DNA from: Streptomyces kanamyceticus
GTDB taxonomy: Bacteria; Actinomycetota; Actinomycetes; Streptomycetales; Streptomycetaceae
Assembly: GCF_008704495.1 (NCBI RefSeq)
Contig: NZ_CP023699.1
Location: 9,548,001 to 9,612,000, forward strand
Length of the DNA: 64,000 nt
Direction of reading: 5' to 3'
Shown here: positions 42,020 to 51,341 of the stretch, one piece after another
Numbering within the stretch: the first letter of the stretch is position 1
Layout of the letters: each line of letters opens with the position of its first letter
Program-made: the position numbers and the translations under genes
Notes under the pieces: model-generated
What the model was told of the DNA's origin: nothing
Databases searched by the model: none
Seen by the model: the letters and a program-made list of their open reading frames with translations, nothing else

Positions 42020-42996
42020 CGGGGACCACGACACCGGCACCCGGCGCGGCGAAGCCGACGCACGTACGACGCGGGGTGCCCGTGCGCACCCCGCACCAGG
42101 CCGCGAAGGCCGGCGGCGGCAGGCTCGGCGGTCCGCTCGCCGCCCTGCCCTGGGCGCTGCCCGCCTTCGCCTTCGTCGGCGTGCTGCTCGTCTATCCCTT
42201 CTTCCGCAGCGTGTACGGCAGCTTCTTCGAGGAGAACGGCTTCACCAGCAGCTTCACGGGACTCGACAACTACACGCGGCTCGCCGACGACCCGATCTTC
42301 GGCAGGTCGCTGCTCAACACGCTGATGTGGGTGGCGGGGACGCTGCTGCTTCCCGTGCTCGCCGGGCTCCTGATCGCCGTCGCCACCCACCGCATGCGGT
42401 TCGGCGGGATCGCGCAGCTCGTCATCGTGCTGCCCTTCGCGATCTCCGGCGCCGCCACCGCCGTCCTGTGGAACTTCATGCTGACCTCGGAAGGGGCGGT
42501 CAACCAGGTGCTGCGCGGCGTCGGCCTGGACAGCTGGGCGCAGCCCTGGCTCCTGGAGTGGCCGCAGAACACGCTCTCGATGATCGTCGCCAGCACCTGG
42601 CAGGCGACGGGCCTGAACGTGGTCCTCTTCGCGATCGGCCTGCGGGCCATCCCGCGCGAGACCGTCGAGGCCGCCGAGCTGGACGGCGCGAGCGGCTGGC
42701 GGATGTTCCGGTACGTCACCCTGCCCCAACTGCGCGCGGTGACCGTCGTGGTGGTCGGCATGGCCATCGTGAACAGCCTCAAGGCGTTCGACATGATCTG
42801 GATCCTCACCAAGGGCGGCCCGGCCCGCTCCTCGGAGACCCTGGCCCTGAGCATGTACCGGGAGACCTTCCGGCTCTTCCACGTCGGCTACGGCTCGGCC
42901 ATCGCGCTCGTCCTCTCGGTCATCGTCGTCGCCTCGTCCTGGATGTACCTGCGCCGTCAGATGCCCGACGTCTCCGGTACCGCCGCGCAGAGTTGA
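42016..42996 (+). CDS. ABC sugar transporter permease (MalF type)
   Basis: A 326-aa inner-membrane permease. After a basic cytoplasmic tail the first helix is LPWALPAFAFVGVLLVYPFF; the other helices follow, and the EAA loop is EAAELDGASGWRMFRYVTLP, which docks to the ATPase. The start overlaps the stop of the binding protein gene (ATGA). Together with the next gene it forms the channel of the importer. Confidence 0.92.
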   Translation: MTGTTTPAPGAAKPTHVRRGVPVRTPHQAAKAGGGRLGGPLAALPWALPAFAFVGVLLVYPFFRSVYGSFFEENGFTSSFTGLDNYTRLADDPIFGRSLLNTLMWVAGTLLLPVLAGLLIAVATHRMRFGGIAQLVIVLPFAISGAATAVLWNFMLTSEGAVNQVLRGVGLDSWAQPWLLEWPQNTLSMIVASTWQATGLNVVLFAIGLRAIPRETVEAAELDGASGWRMFRYVTLPQLRAVTVVVVGMAIVNSLKAFDMIWILTKGGPARSSETLALSMYRETFRLFHVGYGSAIALVLSVIVVASSWMYLRRQMPDVSGTAAQS

Positions 42997-43008
42997 GGAG
43001 GGACCTTC

Positions 43009-43821
43009 GTGGGACGCACAGTGCGCCATCTCTTCGTCGCCGGATGCGTGCTGCTCTGGCTGATCCCGCTCTACCTCCTCGTGGTCAACGCCCTGACCCC
43101 GGCGACCGAGTACGCGGGCAAACCCGAGTGGACCTTCCAGGGCTTCGCGTTCCTCGACAACCTGGACACCGCGTGGAACGTGGCGGGCATCGGCGACAGC
43201 TTCCAGTCCTCGCTGCTCTACGCCGTGGTCTGCGGCCTGGTCGCGGTGCTCGTCGCGGCCATGGCCGCGTTCGCCGTCGTCGTCCTGCCGATCCCCAGGC
43301 CCGCCTTCTGGTTCTGGCTGATCTACTCCGGCACGCTCTTCCCGCTCCAGATGTTCCTCGCGCCGCTCTTCGGGATGTACGCGGACGCCAACCTGTACGA
43401 CACGAGGATCGGCCTGATGCTGGTCTACACGGCGTGGGCGGTGCCCTTCGCCTTCTTCCTGATCCGCAATCACATGACGACGATGCCGCCGGAGTTGACG
43501 GAGGCCGCGCTGATCGACGGCGCGTCCTTCCCGCGGATCTTCTGGCGCATCCACGTACCGCTGATGAAGGCGGGTCTCGGCGCCGCCTTCATCTTCCAGT
43601 TCACGGCCGTCTGGAACGACCTGCTCCTCGGCATCACCCTCAGCCGCAGCCCCGACGTCCAGCCCGTCATGGCGGCCCTGACCACACTCAACAACGCCTA
43701 CTCGTCGGCGGGCCCGCCGGTCATCCTGGCCGGCGCGCTCATCGTCTCCGCGCCGACCCTCGTCCTCTTCCTGGTGTTCCGCGGCCTGTTCCTGCGCGGC
43801 GTCACCGCATCCGCCCGCTGA
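43009..43821 (+). CDS. ABC sugar transporter permease (MalG type)
   Basis: A 270-aa inner-membrane permease with an opening helix GCVLLWLIPLYLLVVNAL, further helices and the EAA loop EAALIDGASFPRIFWRIHVP. GTG at 43009 follows GAGGAGGG by a few bases and is 12 bases after the upstream permease. It is the second channel subunit of the predicted mannoside importer. Confidence 0.92.
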   Translation: MGRTVRHLFVAGCVLLWLIPLYLLVVNALTPATEYAGKPEWTFQGFAFLDNLDTAWNVAGIGDSFQSSLLYAVVCGLVAVLVAAMAAFAVVVLPIPRPAFWFWLIYSGTLFPLQMFLAPLFGMYADANLYDTRIGLMLVYTAWAVPFAFFLIRNHMTTMPPELTEAALIDGASFPRIFWRIHVPLMKAGLGAAFIFQFTAVWNDLLLGITLSRSPDVQPVMAALTTLNNAYSSAGPPVILAGALIVSAPTLVLFLVFRGLFLRGVTASAR

Positions 43822-43854
43822 CCGACCACCCACGCACCCCAGGGAGAGATCCGC

Positions 43855-46800
43855 ATGACGACACGGGCACTGGTCCGCACCACCGACTGGGACAACGACC
43901 GGATACGCGCCAGCCTGCGCTCCAGCGTGGTCGGCGCCGAGGGCGGCCTGGCGGACGGCACCGCGCTGCGGCTCACCGAGGAACCCCTGCTGCGCCGCGC
44001 GGACGACGGCACCCTGCTCCAGTCCCTGCGCGTGGAGCCGGTCAACGGCACGGTGCTTCCGGCGGAGTTGAGCGTACGCACGGAATCGGGCACCGTCCTG
44101 CGCGCTGAGCGCATCGCGGGACCGGGCCGCTCCGTACGGCTCCTGCTGCCCGCCGTCGACACGGCCACCCGCGTCACCGTCGGCCTCCCCGAGGCGCCGG
44201 ACGGCGGCATCGAGATCCAGCTGACCCCGCAGCGCCGGTGGACCCTCCACCTGGTGCACCACTCGCACCTCGACATCGGCTACACCGACCCCAGGGCCAC
44301 GTCCTGGCCGAACACCTCTCGTTCCTCGACTCCTGCCTGGAGCTAACCCGGGCCACCGACGACTGGCCCGCCGAGTCCCGATTCCGCTGGTGCGTCGAGT
44401 CGTTGTGGTCCTTTCGGCAGTGGGCGGACGCCCGCCCCGCCGAGCAGGTCGAGGAGTTCGTACGCCGGGTCCGCGAAGGCCGCATCGAGCTGACCGCGCT
44501 GCCGTTCAACCTGCACACCGAGACCTGCTCCACCGACGAACTCCACGAACTCCTGCGCCTGGCCCACGACATCCGTGACGAACACGGCGTCGAGTTCACC
44601 TCCGCCATGCAGACCGACGTGCCGGGCGCGGTCGTCGGACTCGTCGACGCGCTCGCGGCGGCGGGCGTCAAGTACCTCTCGGTGGCACACAACTGGGCCG
44701 GGCGCTCGGTGCCCCACCTGGTCGGCGGCGAGAAGCTGCCCCGCCTCTTCCGCTGGCGCGCGCCCAGCGGCAACAGCGTCCTGGTGTGGGTCACCGACAC
44801 CCCGCACGGCCTCGCCTACATGGAGGGCCCGCTGCTCGGCTTCGACACGGACTACGCCGACGTCGACGACCTGCTGCCCGCCTACCTGACCTCACTGGCC
44901 ACCCACCCCTACCCCTACCGCGGCGGCATCTTCGGCTGGGCCATGGACCACACCGAGATCAAACGCGAGCCCTACCCGTGGGACGTCCTCCACCTGCGCG
45001 TCCAGGGCAAGTTCGGCGACAACGCGCCGCCCCGCCGGATCATCGCCGACACCGTCCGCCGCTGGAACGAGACCTGGGCCTACCCCCAGCTGCGGCTCTC
45101 CCGCAACGAGGACTTCTTCACCGACGCCGAGGCCAGGCTCGGCGACGAGATCCGCACCTTCGAGGGCGACTGGACCGACTGGTGGGTCGACGGGGTCGGG
45201 TCGGGGGCACGCCCGCTGTCCCTGGCCAGGACCGCCCAGTCCGTGGTCGCCGACGCCCAGACCATCGGCACGTTCGCCGCCCTCCTCGGCGCCACGGGGG
45301 CCGAGGACGACGGCAAGGACGCCGCCGGGGTCTACGAGGCGGTGTCGCTCTTCGACGAGCACACCTGGGGCGCCGGCGACCCGTGGACCCACGGCGACGA
45401 GGGCGGCCACTCCGGCGAGCACCAGTGGCACTGGAAGTACGGCCAGGCCGTGCGCGCCCACGACGACGGCAACGCCCTGCTCGCCAAGGCGAGCGCCCGC
45501 CTCGGGCAGCGGCTCACCGCCCCGCCCGGCGCGGCGGCGGCCTACCACGTCGTCAACACCTGCTCCTGGCCGCGCACCGACGTCGTCCCCGTCTTCCTGC
45601 CGGAGAGCACGGTGGCGCTGGCACAGCAGGTCACCGTGACCGACGCCCGCGACGGGCGCCGACTCGTCCACGAGGAGCGGCCGCAGACCAACGACGACCA
45701 CCGCGACGCGGGCCGCTTCCTCCTCGTCCGCGTCGACGACGTACCGCCCGCGGGCTCGGTGCGCCTGGACATCACCGCCGTCGCCGCGCGGACCGGCACG
45801 GACGACGAGGCCACCACCGTCAAGGCCGCCACCGGCTGGAACCCGACCGGCGGCACCGAACGCGAGGACCCTGCCGAGACCGCAGCCGAGGCGCTCGCCC
45901 ACCCCGACCCGACCCTCCTGGAGAACGAGCACCTCGCCGTCCGCGTCGACCTCGCCCACGCCTGCATCGCCTCGATCGTCGACAAGGCGACAGGGCGCGA
46001 ACTCGTCCGCGAGGACGCCGTCGTGGGCTTCAACGGCTACCTCCACGACAGCTACACCACCGCAGGGGCCTTCAACCACAACTCCAGCCGTACGACGGGA
46101 TCCGAGCGCCTCGAACACCTCGGGGCCCGCGCGGTGGCCCCGCCCGCCGCACTGATCGCCCGCCGCTCCACGCCCACCGCCGCATCGCTCACCTACGAGA
46201 CGCGTCCCGCGGGTGCCAACCGGCTGCGGACCACGCTCACCCTGCCGCACGGCGTCGCGCGCCTCGACATCGAGAACCGCCTCGACAAGGACGCCACGCC
46301 GGGCAAGGAGAGCGCCTACTTCGCCTTCCCCTTCTCCTTCGAGGACCCGGCCGTCCGCATGGAGGCCACCGGCGGCGCGACCGGCAGCGGCCTGCCGGTG
46401 GTGCCGGGCTCCGCGCTGCACATGCGGGCCGTGCGGCGCTGGGTGACCCTGCGCGACGAGGGACTCGCGGTGGCCTGGTCCACCCAGGACGCCCCGCTCG
46501 TACAGTTCGGCAACATCGCCCTGCCGTACGCGCCGTTCCCCAAGACCCTGGGCCACGACGAGCCCGCCACCGTCTTCTCCTGGATCCACAACAACCTCTG
46601 GGACACCAACTTCCCCAGCGCGCAGGGCTTCGAGTTCACCTACCGCTACAGTCTCGCCTGCGCGCCGAAGGACGACGGCCTCGGCCCGCGCACGGCAGCG
46701 GCCTGGAGCCGTCCGCTGCGGGCCGTGCGGGCCCGCGGCCCGGTGGGCGAGGCGCCGAAGGAGCACGCCTTCGCCGAGCTGGGCGACCCGCGCGTGCGCC

Positions 46801-47024
46801 TGGTGGGAGCCACCACGCCCGCCTCCGGTGACGTCCTGCTGCGCCTGCAGTCGTTCGCCGAGGAACCGGTGGCCTGCCGGGTCCGCGCCCGCTTCCCGGT
46901 CGCCGCCGCCCACCGCGCGACCTTCCTGGGCGCCGCCGGGGACGAACTGCCCTGCGCGGACGGCGAGGTGACGGTCCACATCCCGGCCCTCGGCACCACC
47001 GCCGTCCTCTTCGTGCGTCCCTGA
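43855..47024 (+). pseudogene. GH38 alpha-mannosidase, frameshifted
   Basis: The reading frame starts at 43855 (MTTRALVRTTDWDNDRIRAS, AGGGAGAG upstream) and carries the GH38 metal-binding start VHHSHLDIGYTDP; it then slips and stops at 44346. The family sequence resumes in the +2 frame with HVLAEHLSFLDSCLELTRA and runs without interruption to 47024 (AMQTDVPGAV, then GWAMDHTEIKREPYPWD and the large C-terminal beta domains). One C missing from the CCCC run at 44289-44292 explains it: five C would give GYTDPQGHVLAEH. Restored, the protein is about 1056 aa, normal for the family. It would hydrolyse alpha-mannosides in the cytoplasm. Either a real inactivating mutation or a sequence error. Confidence 0.88.
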
Positions 47025-47071
47025 AGCGCCCTTTGCCCCTCCGTACGCCATGACCGCGCGAAGGAGAACGT

Positions 47072-48793
47072 GTGTACCGGCTCGACCCGCGCCACGCCCC
47101 GGCACCGGGGACCGTCCTTGCCACCGGCTGGCCCGCCGTGGCCGCCCGACTGCCCCGAGGGTCCGCGACCGTCGCCGTGGACGGCCCGCCGACGGTGGAC
47201 TGGGACGGCCTGGCCGCCCGGCTCACCGGCGAACTGGGCGCACACGGCGGCACGGTCGTCCCGCTCGACCTGCGCGCCCACCATGCCCCGCCCGCCGAGG
47301 TGCGCCGCCGCACCGACGACACCGATGACCCCTACTACTGCCGACTCGCCGAGAACACCCTGCGGGAACTCTTCGACGACCTGCCGAGACCACCGCGCCC
47401 CCGCGCCCGCGAGCTGGTCCTCGTGTACGGGCCCGGTGCCGCGCTGCTGGAGCACGACGTGCTCTGGTACGCCGACCTGCCCAAGCGGTACGCCGAGGCG
47501 GCGGTCGCCGCGGGCACCGGACACAACCTCGGACTGCCCTGCGACGGCGGTGACTTGAGGCGGCTGTTCTACATCGACTGGCCCGTCCTGGACCGGCACC
47601 GCGACACCCTCGCCCCCGGCGTCGACGGCTGGCTCGACGTGCAGGACCCCGACCGGCCCACCTGGATCGACGGGGACGGCCTGCGCGCCACCCTCGCCGC
47701 CCTCGCCCGCCGACCGGTGCGCACCAGGCCCTACTTCAACTCCACGCCCTGGGGCGGCCATTGGGCGCAGCGGCAACTAGGCTTCGGCCCCGGCGCACGC
47801 AACACCGCCCTCGGCTACGAACTCATCGCCCCCGAGGTGGGCGTCCTCATCGGCCCACACGCGAGCCAACAGGCAGAAATCCCCTTCCAGTTGCTGTGCG
47901 TCCTGCACCCCGACGCCCTGCTCGGCCCCCAGGTGCGCGCCCGCTTCGGCACCTCCTTCCCGATCCGCTTCGACTACCTGGACACGGTGGGCGGCGGCGA
48001 CCTCTCGGTGCACTGCCACCCCAAGGAGCCGTACATGCGGGAACGGTTCGGCTGGCCCTACACCCAGCACGAGACGTACTACATGACCCTCGGCTCCCCG
48101 GACACACGTGTCTTCCTCGGCCTGCGCGAGGACGCCGACATCGACCTCTTCCGCAAGGAGATCGAGGAGGCCGCGCACGACGGCGTGCCGATGGACCCCG
48201 CCGACCACGTCCTGACCTTCCCCGCCGAACAGGGCGGACTCTTCATGATCCCGGCGGGCACCCCACACGCCAGCGGGGCGGGCAACCTCGTCCTGGAGAT
48301 CAGCGCCACCCCCTACCTCTACAGCCTGCGCTTCTACGACTGGCTGCGCCCCGACGCCGACGGCAGACCCCGTCAACTCCCTTACGAACACGGCCTGGCG
48401 AACCTGGAGACCGGGCGGCGCGGCGACGCCGTCGCCCGCGACCTCGTCCAGGAACCGCGCACCCTGCGCCACGGCGCGGGCTGGCGCGAGGAGCTCATCG
48501 GAGCCCTGGACGAGATGTTCTACGAGGTGCGCAGGCACGTCCTGGACGTGGACGCGGAGATCCCCGACGACACGGCGGGCCGCTTCCACGTCCTGAACGT
48601 CGTCGAGGGCGAGGGCGTGCTGCTGCGCACGGCGGCGGGGGAGCGGCTCACCCTCGCGTACGCGGAGACGCTGACGGTGCCCGCCGCGGTCGGCGCCTAC
48701 CGGCTCACGGCGATCGGCGACGCCCCCGTCAAGGTCGTCAAGGCGCTGGTCAGGACCCAGACCGACGCACCGCGACCCCGCACCGGCGCATGA
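47072..48793 (+). CDS. manA: Class I mannose-6-phosphate isomerase-like protein
   Basis: A 573-aa cupin-fold protein with similarity to type I mannose-6-phosphate isomerases, which interconvert mannose-6-phosphate and fructose-6-phosphate. The catalytic part includes RPYFNSTPWGGHWAQRQLG, the zinc-site segment LSVHCHPKEPYMRERFG (with His-Cys-His), QHETYYMTLGSPD, and FMIPAGTPHASGAGNLVLEI, the second zinc-ligand strand. It is longer than the usual about 400 aa, with an N-terminal extension of about 210 residues of unknown role. GTG at 47072 follows AAGGAG. It is encoded next to the alpha-mannosidase and overlaps the ROK gene (ATGA), so it probably processes mannose released from imported mannosides. 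Confidence 0.85.
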   Translation: MYRLDPRHAPAPGTVLATGWPAVAARLPRGSATVAVDGPPTVDWDGLAARLTGELGAHGGTVVPLDLRAHHAPPAEVRRRTDDTDDPYYCRLAENTLRELFDDLPRPPRPRARELVLVYGPGAALLEHDVLWYADLPKRYAEAAVAAGTGHNLGLPCDGGDLRRLFYIDWPVLDRHRDTLAPGVDGWLDVQDPDRPTWIDGDGLRATLAALARRPVRTRPYFNSTPWGGHWAQRQLGFGPGARNTALGYELIAPEVGVLIGPHASQQAEIPFQLLCVLHPDALLGPQVRARFGTSFPIRFDYLDTVGGGDLSVHCHPKEPYMRERFGWPYTQHETYYMTLGSPDTRVFLGLREDADIDLFRKEIEEAAHDGVPMDPADHVLTFPAEQGGLFMIPAGTPHASGAGNLVLEISATPYLYSLRFYDWLRPDADGRPRQLPYEHGLANLETGRRGDAVARDLVQEPRTLRHGAGWREELIGALDEMFYEVRRHVLDVDAEIPDDTAGRFHVLNVVEGEGVLLRTAAGERLTLAYAETLTVPAAVGAYRLTAIGDAPVKVVKALVRTQTDAPRPRTGA

Positions 48794-49680
48794 GCAGCGC
48801 GGCCCCGGGGCACCTGCGGGCGGTCATCGAGCTCGGTGGCACCCATGTCACCGCGGCCCTCGCCGACCCCGGGACGGCAACCGTCGCCCGCACCGTCCGG
48901 CGCCCGCTGGACGCCCGGGGCCGCGCCGACCACATCCTCGGCGCGGTGGTCCGCTGCGCCACAGAGCTGGCCGCCCCCGAGGGCCTGGTGTGGGGCGTCG
49001 CCGTACCGGGACCCTTCGACCACGACAAGGGCATCGCCCGCTTCGAAGGGGTCGGCAAGTTCGACGACCTGTACGGCATCGACGTACGCGCGGTACTCCT
49101 TGACGGCGTGCGGCCGCGGCCCGCCCACGCCGTGTTCCTCAACGACGCGCACGCCTTCCTGCTCGGCGAGTGGCGCGCGGGCGCCGCGCGCGGACACGAA
49201 CGTTGCGCGGGCATCACCCTGGGCACGGGCGTGGGGTCGGCCTTCCTCGTCGACGGCGACCTCCGCAGGCAGGGTCCCGGGATCCCGCCCCAGGGCCGCA
49301 TCGACCTGGTCAGGGTGGCCGGGCGGCCCCTGGAGGACTCGGTGTCGCGCCGGGCCGTCCTCGCGCGCTACGGAGACGGCGGCGGCGACGGCGCCGCGGA
49401 CGTCAGCGACATCGCGGAGCGCGCACGGGCGGGGGAGCGGCACGCGCGCGACGTCCTGGACGGGACGTTCCGCACGCTCGGCGCGGTCCTCGCCCCGCAC
49501 CTGCGCGACTTCGCCGCCACCGTGCTCGTCGCGGGCGGCGCCATGGCCGGATCCTGGGACCTGCTGCGGCCCGCTCTGCGCGCGGGACTGGGGGATACTC
49601 CCGTCACGCTGCGCGCCGCGGGGCTCGGCGAGCACGCGGCACTCGTCGGAGCGGCGGCGTACGCGGCCGCGGAGAGCTGA
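48790..49680 (+). CDS. ROK family sugar kinase-like protein
   Basis: A 296-aa actin-fold protein of the ROK group. The phosphate-1 loop is VIELGGTHVTAALAD, the substrate segment is WGVAVPGPFDHDKGIARFEG with FLNDAHAFLLGEW carrying the catalytic-type Asp, and the phosphate-2 loop is GITLGTGVGSAFLVDGDL. The Cys-rich zinc motif that follows in most ROK kinases is absent; the corresponding stretch is GPGIPPQGRIDLVRVAGRPL. There is no N-terminal DNA-binding domain, so it is not a ROK repressor. In this operon it probably phosphorylates mannose, feeding the isomerase encoded just before it. Confidence 0.85.
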   Translation: MSSAAPGHLRAVIELGGTHVTAALADPGTATVARTVRRPLDARGRADHILGAVVRCATELAAPEGLVWGVAVPGPFDHDKGIARFEGVGKFDDLYGIDVRAVLLDGVRPRPAHAVFLNDAHAFLLGEWRAGAARGHERCAGITLGTGVGSAFLVDGDLRRQGPGIPPQGRIDLVRVAGRPLEDSVSRRAVLARYGDGGGDGAADVSDIAERARAGERHARDVLDGTFRTLGAVLAPHLRDFAATVLVAGGAMAGSWDLLRPALRAGLGDTPVTLRAAGLGEHAALVGAAAYAAAES

Positions 49681-49703
49681 CCGGCGACAGCGGACGCGAG
49701 CCC

Positions 49704-49736
49704 GAGCACCGGAAAGAGCACCGGAAGAGCACCGGA
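49704..49736. repeat. Short tandem repeat between the ROK and LacI genes
   Basis: Three adjoining copies of GAGCACCGGA(A)(A), 12, 11 and 10 bases long, in the 80-base spacer between the two genes. Confidence 0.75.
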
Positions 49737-49760
49737 CGGAACGGAAGGGACACCCTCACC

Positions 49761-50795
49761 ATGCCCGGACCGCACCCCAAAGGCGGGCAGCCCACCCTCC
49801 GCGACGTCGCGGAGCGGGCCGGGGTCAGTGCGATGACCGTGTCGCGGGTCCTGCGCGACGATCCGCAGGTGCTCCCCGCCACGCGCGAGCGGGTGCGCGC
49901 CGCGGCCACCGCGCTCGGCTACCGGCCCAACGAGGTCGCCCGCAGCCTGCGCCTGGGCCGTGGCACCGGCCTGGTCGGGCTCGTCGTCACGAACCTGGCC
50001 AACCCCTTCTACTCGCGCCTCGCCCTCGGCGTCGACTCCGTCGTGGCCCGCGACGGCCTCAAGACCGTCATCGGCAACACCGGGCAGGACCCGGCGGCCG
50101 AGCGGGAGCTGGTGGCCGACCTGGTGGCCCGCCGCGTCGACGGGATCATCGCGGTGCCCGCGGGCGCCGACCAGCGCCACCTCGCGGGGGCCGCGGCCGA
50201 CGGCGTGCCGGTGGTCCTCGCCAGCAGGCCGCCCGAGGGCTTCGCGGCGGACTGCGTCCTGGTCGACGACTTCGGCGGCGCCCGCGACGCCACCGTCCGT
50301 CTCCTGGAGCGGGGCCACCGCCGCATCGGATTCCTCGGCTCGCCGCCCGCCGTGCACACCGGCACCGAACGCCTGCGCGGCTTCCACGCGGCCCTGGCGG
50401 CGGCGGGTCTGGCCGCCGACGCGCGCCACATACGCCAGGGCCAGACCGAACCGGACCAGGCCACCCGCGCCGCCGCCGAACTGCTCGCCCTGCCCGAGCC
50501 GCCCACCGCGCTGTTCTGCTCCAACAACCGCAACACCATCGGCGCGTTCCGCGCCATCCGCGCGTCCGGCGCGGGTGTCGCCCTCGCGGGCTTCGACGAC
50601 TTCGAACTCGCCGACGCGCTCGGCCTCGCGCTCACCCTCGTCGCGTACGACAGCGACGAACTCGGCCGCGCGGCGGGCCGCCTCCTCCTCGACCGCCTGC
50701 ACGACCGAGGGACCGGCGCGGCCGACGAGAGGGCCGAACCCCGGCCGCCCCGGCAGATCGTGGTGCCGACCAGCCTGGTGGAGTACGGGGGGTGA
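49761..50795 (+). CDS. LacI-family transcriptional regulator
   Basis: A 344-aa repressor. The DNA-binding domain is TLRDVAERAGVSAMTVSRVL (residues 12-31) with hinge helix YRPNEVARSLR, followed by a periplasmic-binding-protein-like ligand domain (GLVGLVVTNLANPFYSRLAL, LVDDFGGARDATVRLLERGH, ALFCSNNRNTIGAFRAIR). The ATG at 49761 is the natural start for the family. As the last gene of the mannoside operon and with a LacI-type half-perfect palindrome at 40688-40701, it is the likely sugar-responsive repressor of the operon. Confidence 0.92.
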   Translation: MPGPHPKGGQPTLRDVAERAGVSAMTVSRVLRDDPQVLPATRERVRAAATALGYRPNEVARSLRLGRGTGLVGLVVTNLANPFYSRLALGVDSVVARDGLKTVIGNTGQDPAAERELVADLVARRVDGIIAVPAGADQRHLAGAAADGVPVVLASRPPEGFAADCVLVDDFGGARDATVRLLERGHRRIGFLGSPPAVHTGTERLRGFHAALAAAGLAADARHIRQGQTEPDQATRAAAELLALPEPPTALFCSNNRNTIGAFRAIRASGAGVALAGFDDFELADALGLALTLVAYDSDELGRAAGRLLLDRLHDRGTGAADERAEPRPPRQIVVPTSLVEYGG

Positions 50796-50835
50796 GGAAC
50801 GGACCGGGATGCCCGTACGTTGAGGGGGCGAACGG

Positions 50836-50851
50836 GACCGGTCGACCGGTC
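50836..50851. promoter_or_regulatory. 16-bp perfect palindrome
   Basis: GACCGGTCGACCGGTC is a perfect palindrome 29 bases before the start of the small exported protein gene. A close relative (GACCGGTCGACTGGTC) is found at 24672-24687 before lanC. A possible operator; function unknown. Confidence 0.35.
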
Positions 50852-50880
50852 GGAGGAAGCTGAAGGGGACGGGGGCAGGC

Positions 50881-51255
50881 GTGGCGCAGCAGACCCGTTC
50901 CGCGCGCCTCACCGCGTCCGCGCTGGCCCTCGTCGTCACCGTCCTCGCCTTCTTCGTCCCCGCGGCCACCGCCGCGTACGGGGCACCGGGCGACGCGCCG
51001 AGCACCCACCAGCTGACCGTCGTGCACGACCGCAGCTCGGTCGCCCCCGACGACGTTCCCGCGCTCCGGGTCGCCGCCGCGCACCGCGTCGACGCCCACA
51101 TCCCAGGACCACAGCCCGCGGGCCCGGCCGGCAGGGCCTTCGACGCGGCACCGCACCGCGCCGCAGCCGGTCCCGACGCCCGCACCACGGGTGTCCTGCC
51201 GCCGCCGTGTCCCGCCCGCGCGGCCGCCGCGCCGCGCGGCCCGCCCCACCGATGA
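50881..51255 (+). CDS. Small exported hypothetical protein
   Basis: A 124-aa protein of unknown function. It starts with a signal peptide or membrane anchor (ARLTASALALVVTVLAFFVP, cleavage possible after TAAYGA). The rest is a low-complexity, Ala/Pro/His/Arg-rich tail with no recognised domain. The coding pattern is plausible (GTG start, GGGGACGGGGG upstream), but the C-terminal composition resembles a weakly constrained frame. It precedes the SecDF gene by 86 bases in the same direction. Confidence 0.55.
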   Translation: MAQQTRSARLTASALALVVTVLAFFVPAATAAYGAPGDAPSTHQLTVVHDRSSVAPDDVPALRVAAAHRVDAHIPGPQPAGPAGRAFDAAPHRAAAGPDARTTGVLPPPCPARAAAAPRGPPHR

Positions 51256-51341
51256 GCACGCAGACCGTCCCCGACGCCTGACCAGGAGCGCACCGCGCCC
51301 GGCCGGGTGTCCTTCCGTCCTGCCCTCATCGTGGAGACCCC

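Noticed and set aside
44238..47024. A separate mannosidase gene starting at 44238
   Set aside because: That frame lacks the metal-binding N-terminus, its first residues are an out-of-frame reading of it, and there is no RBS.
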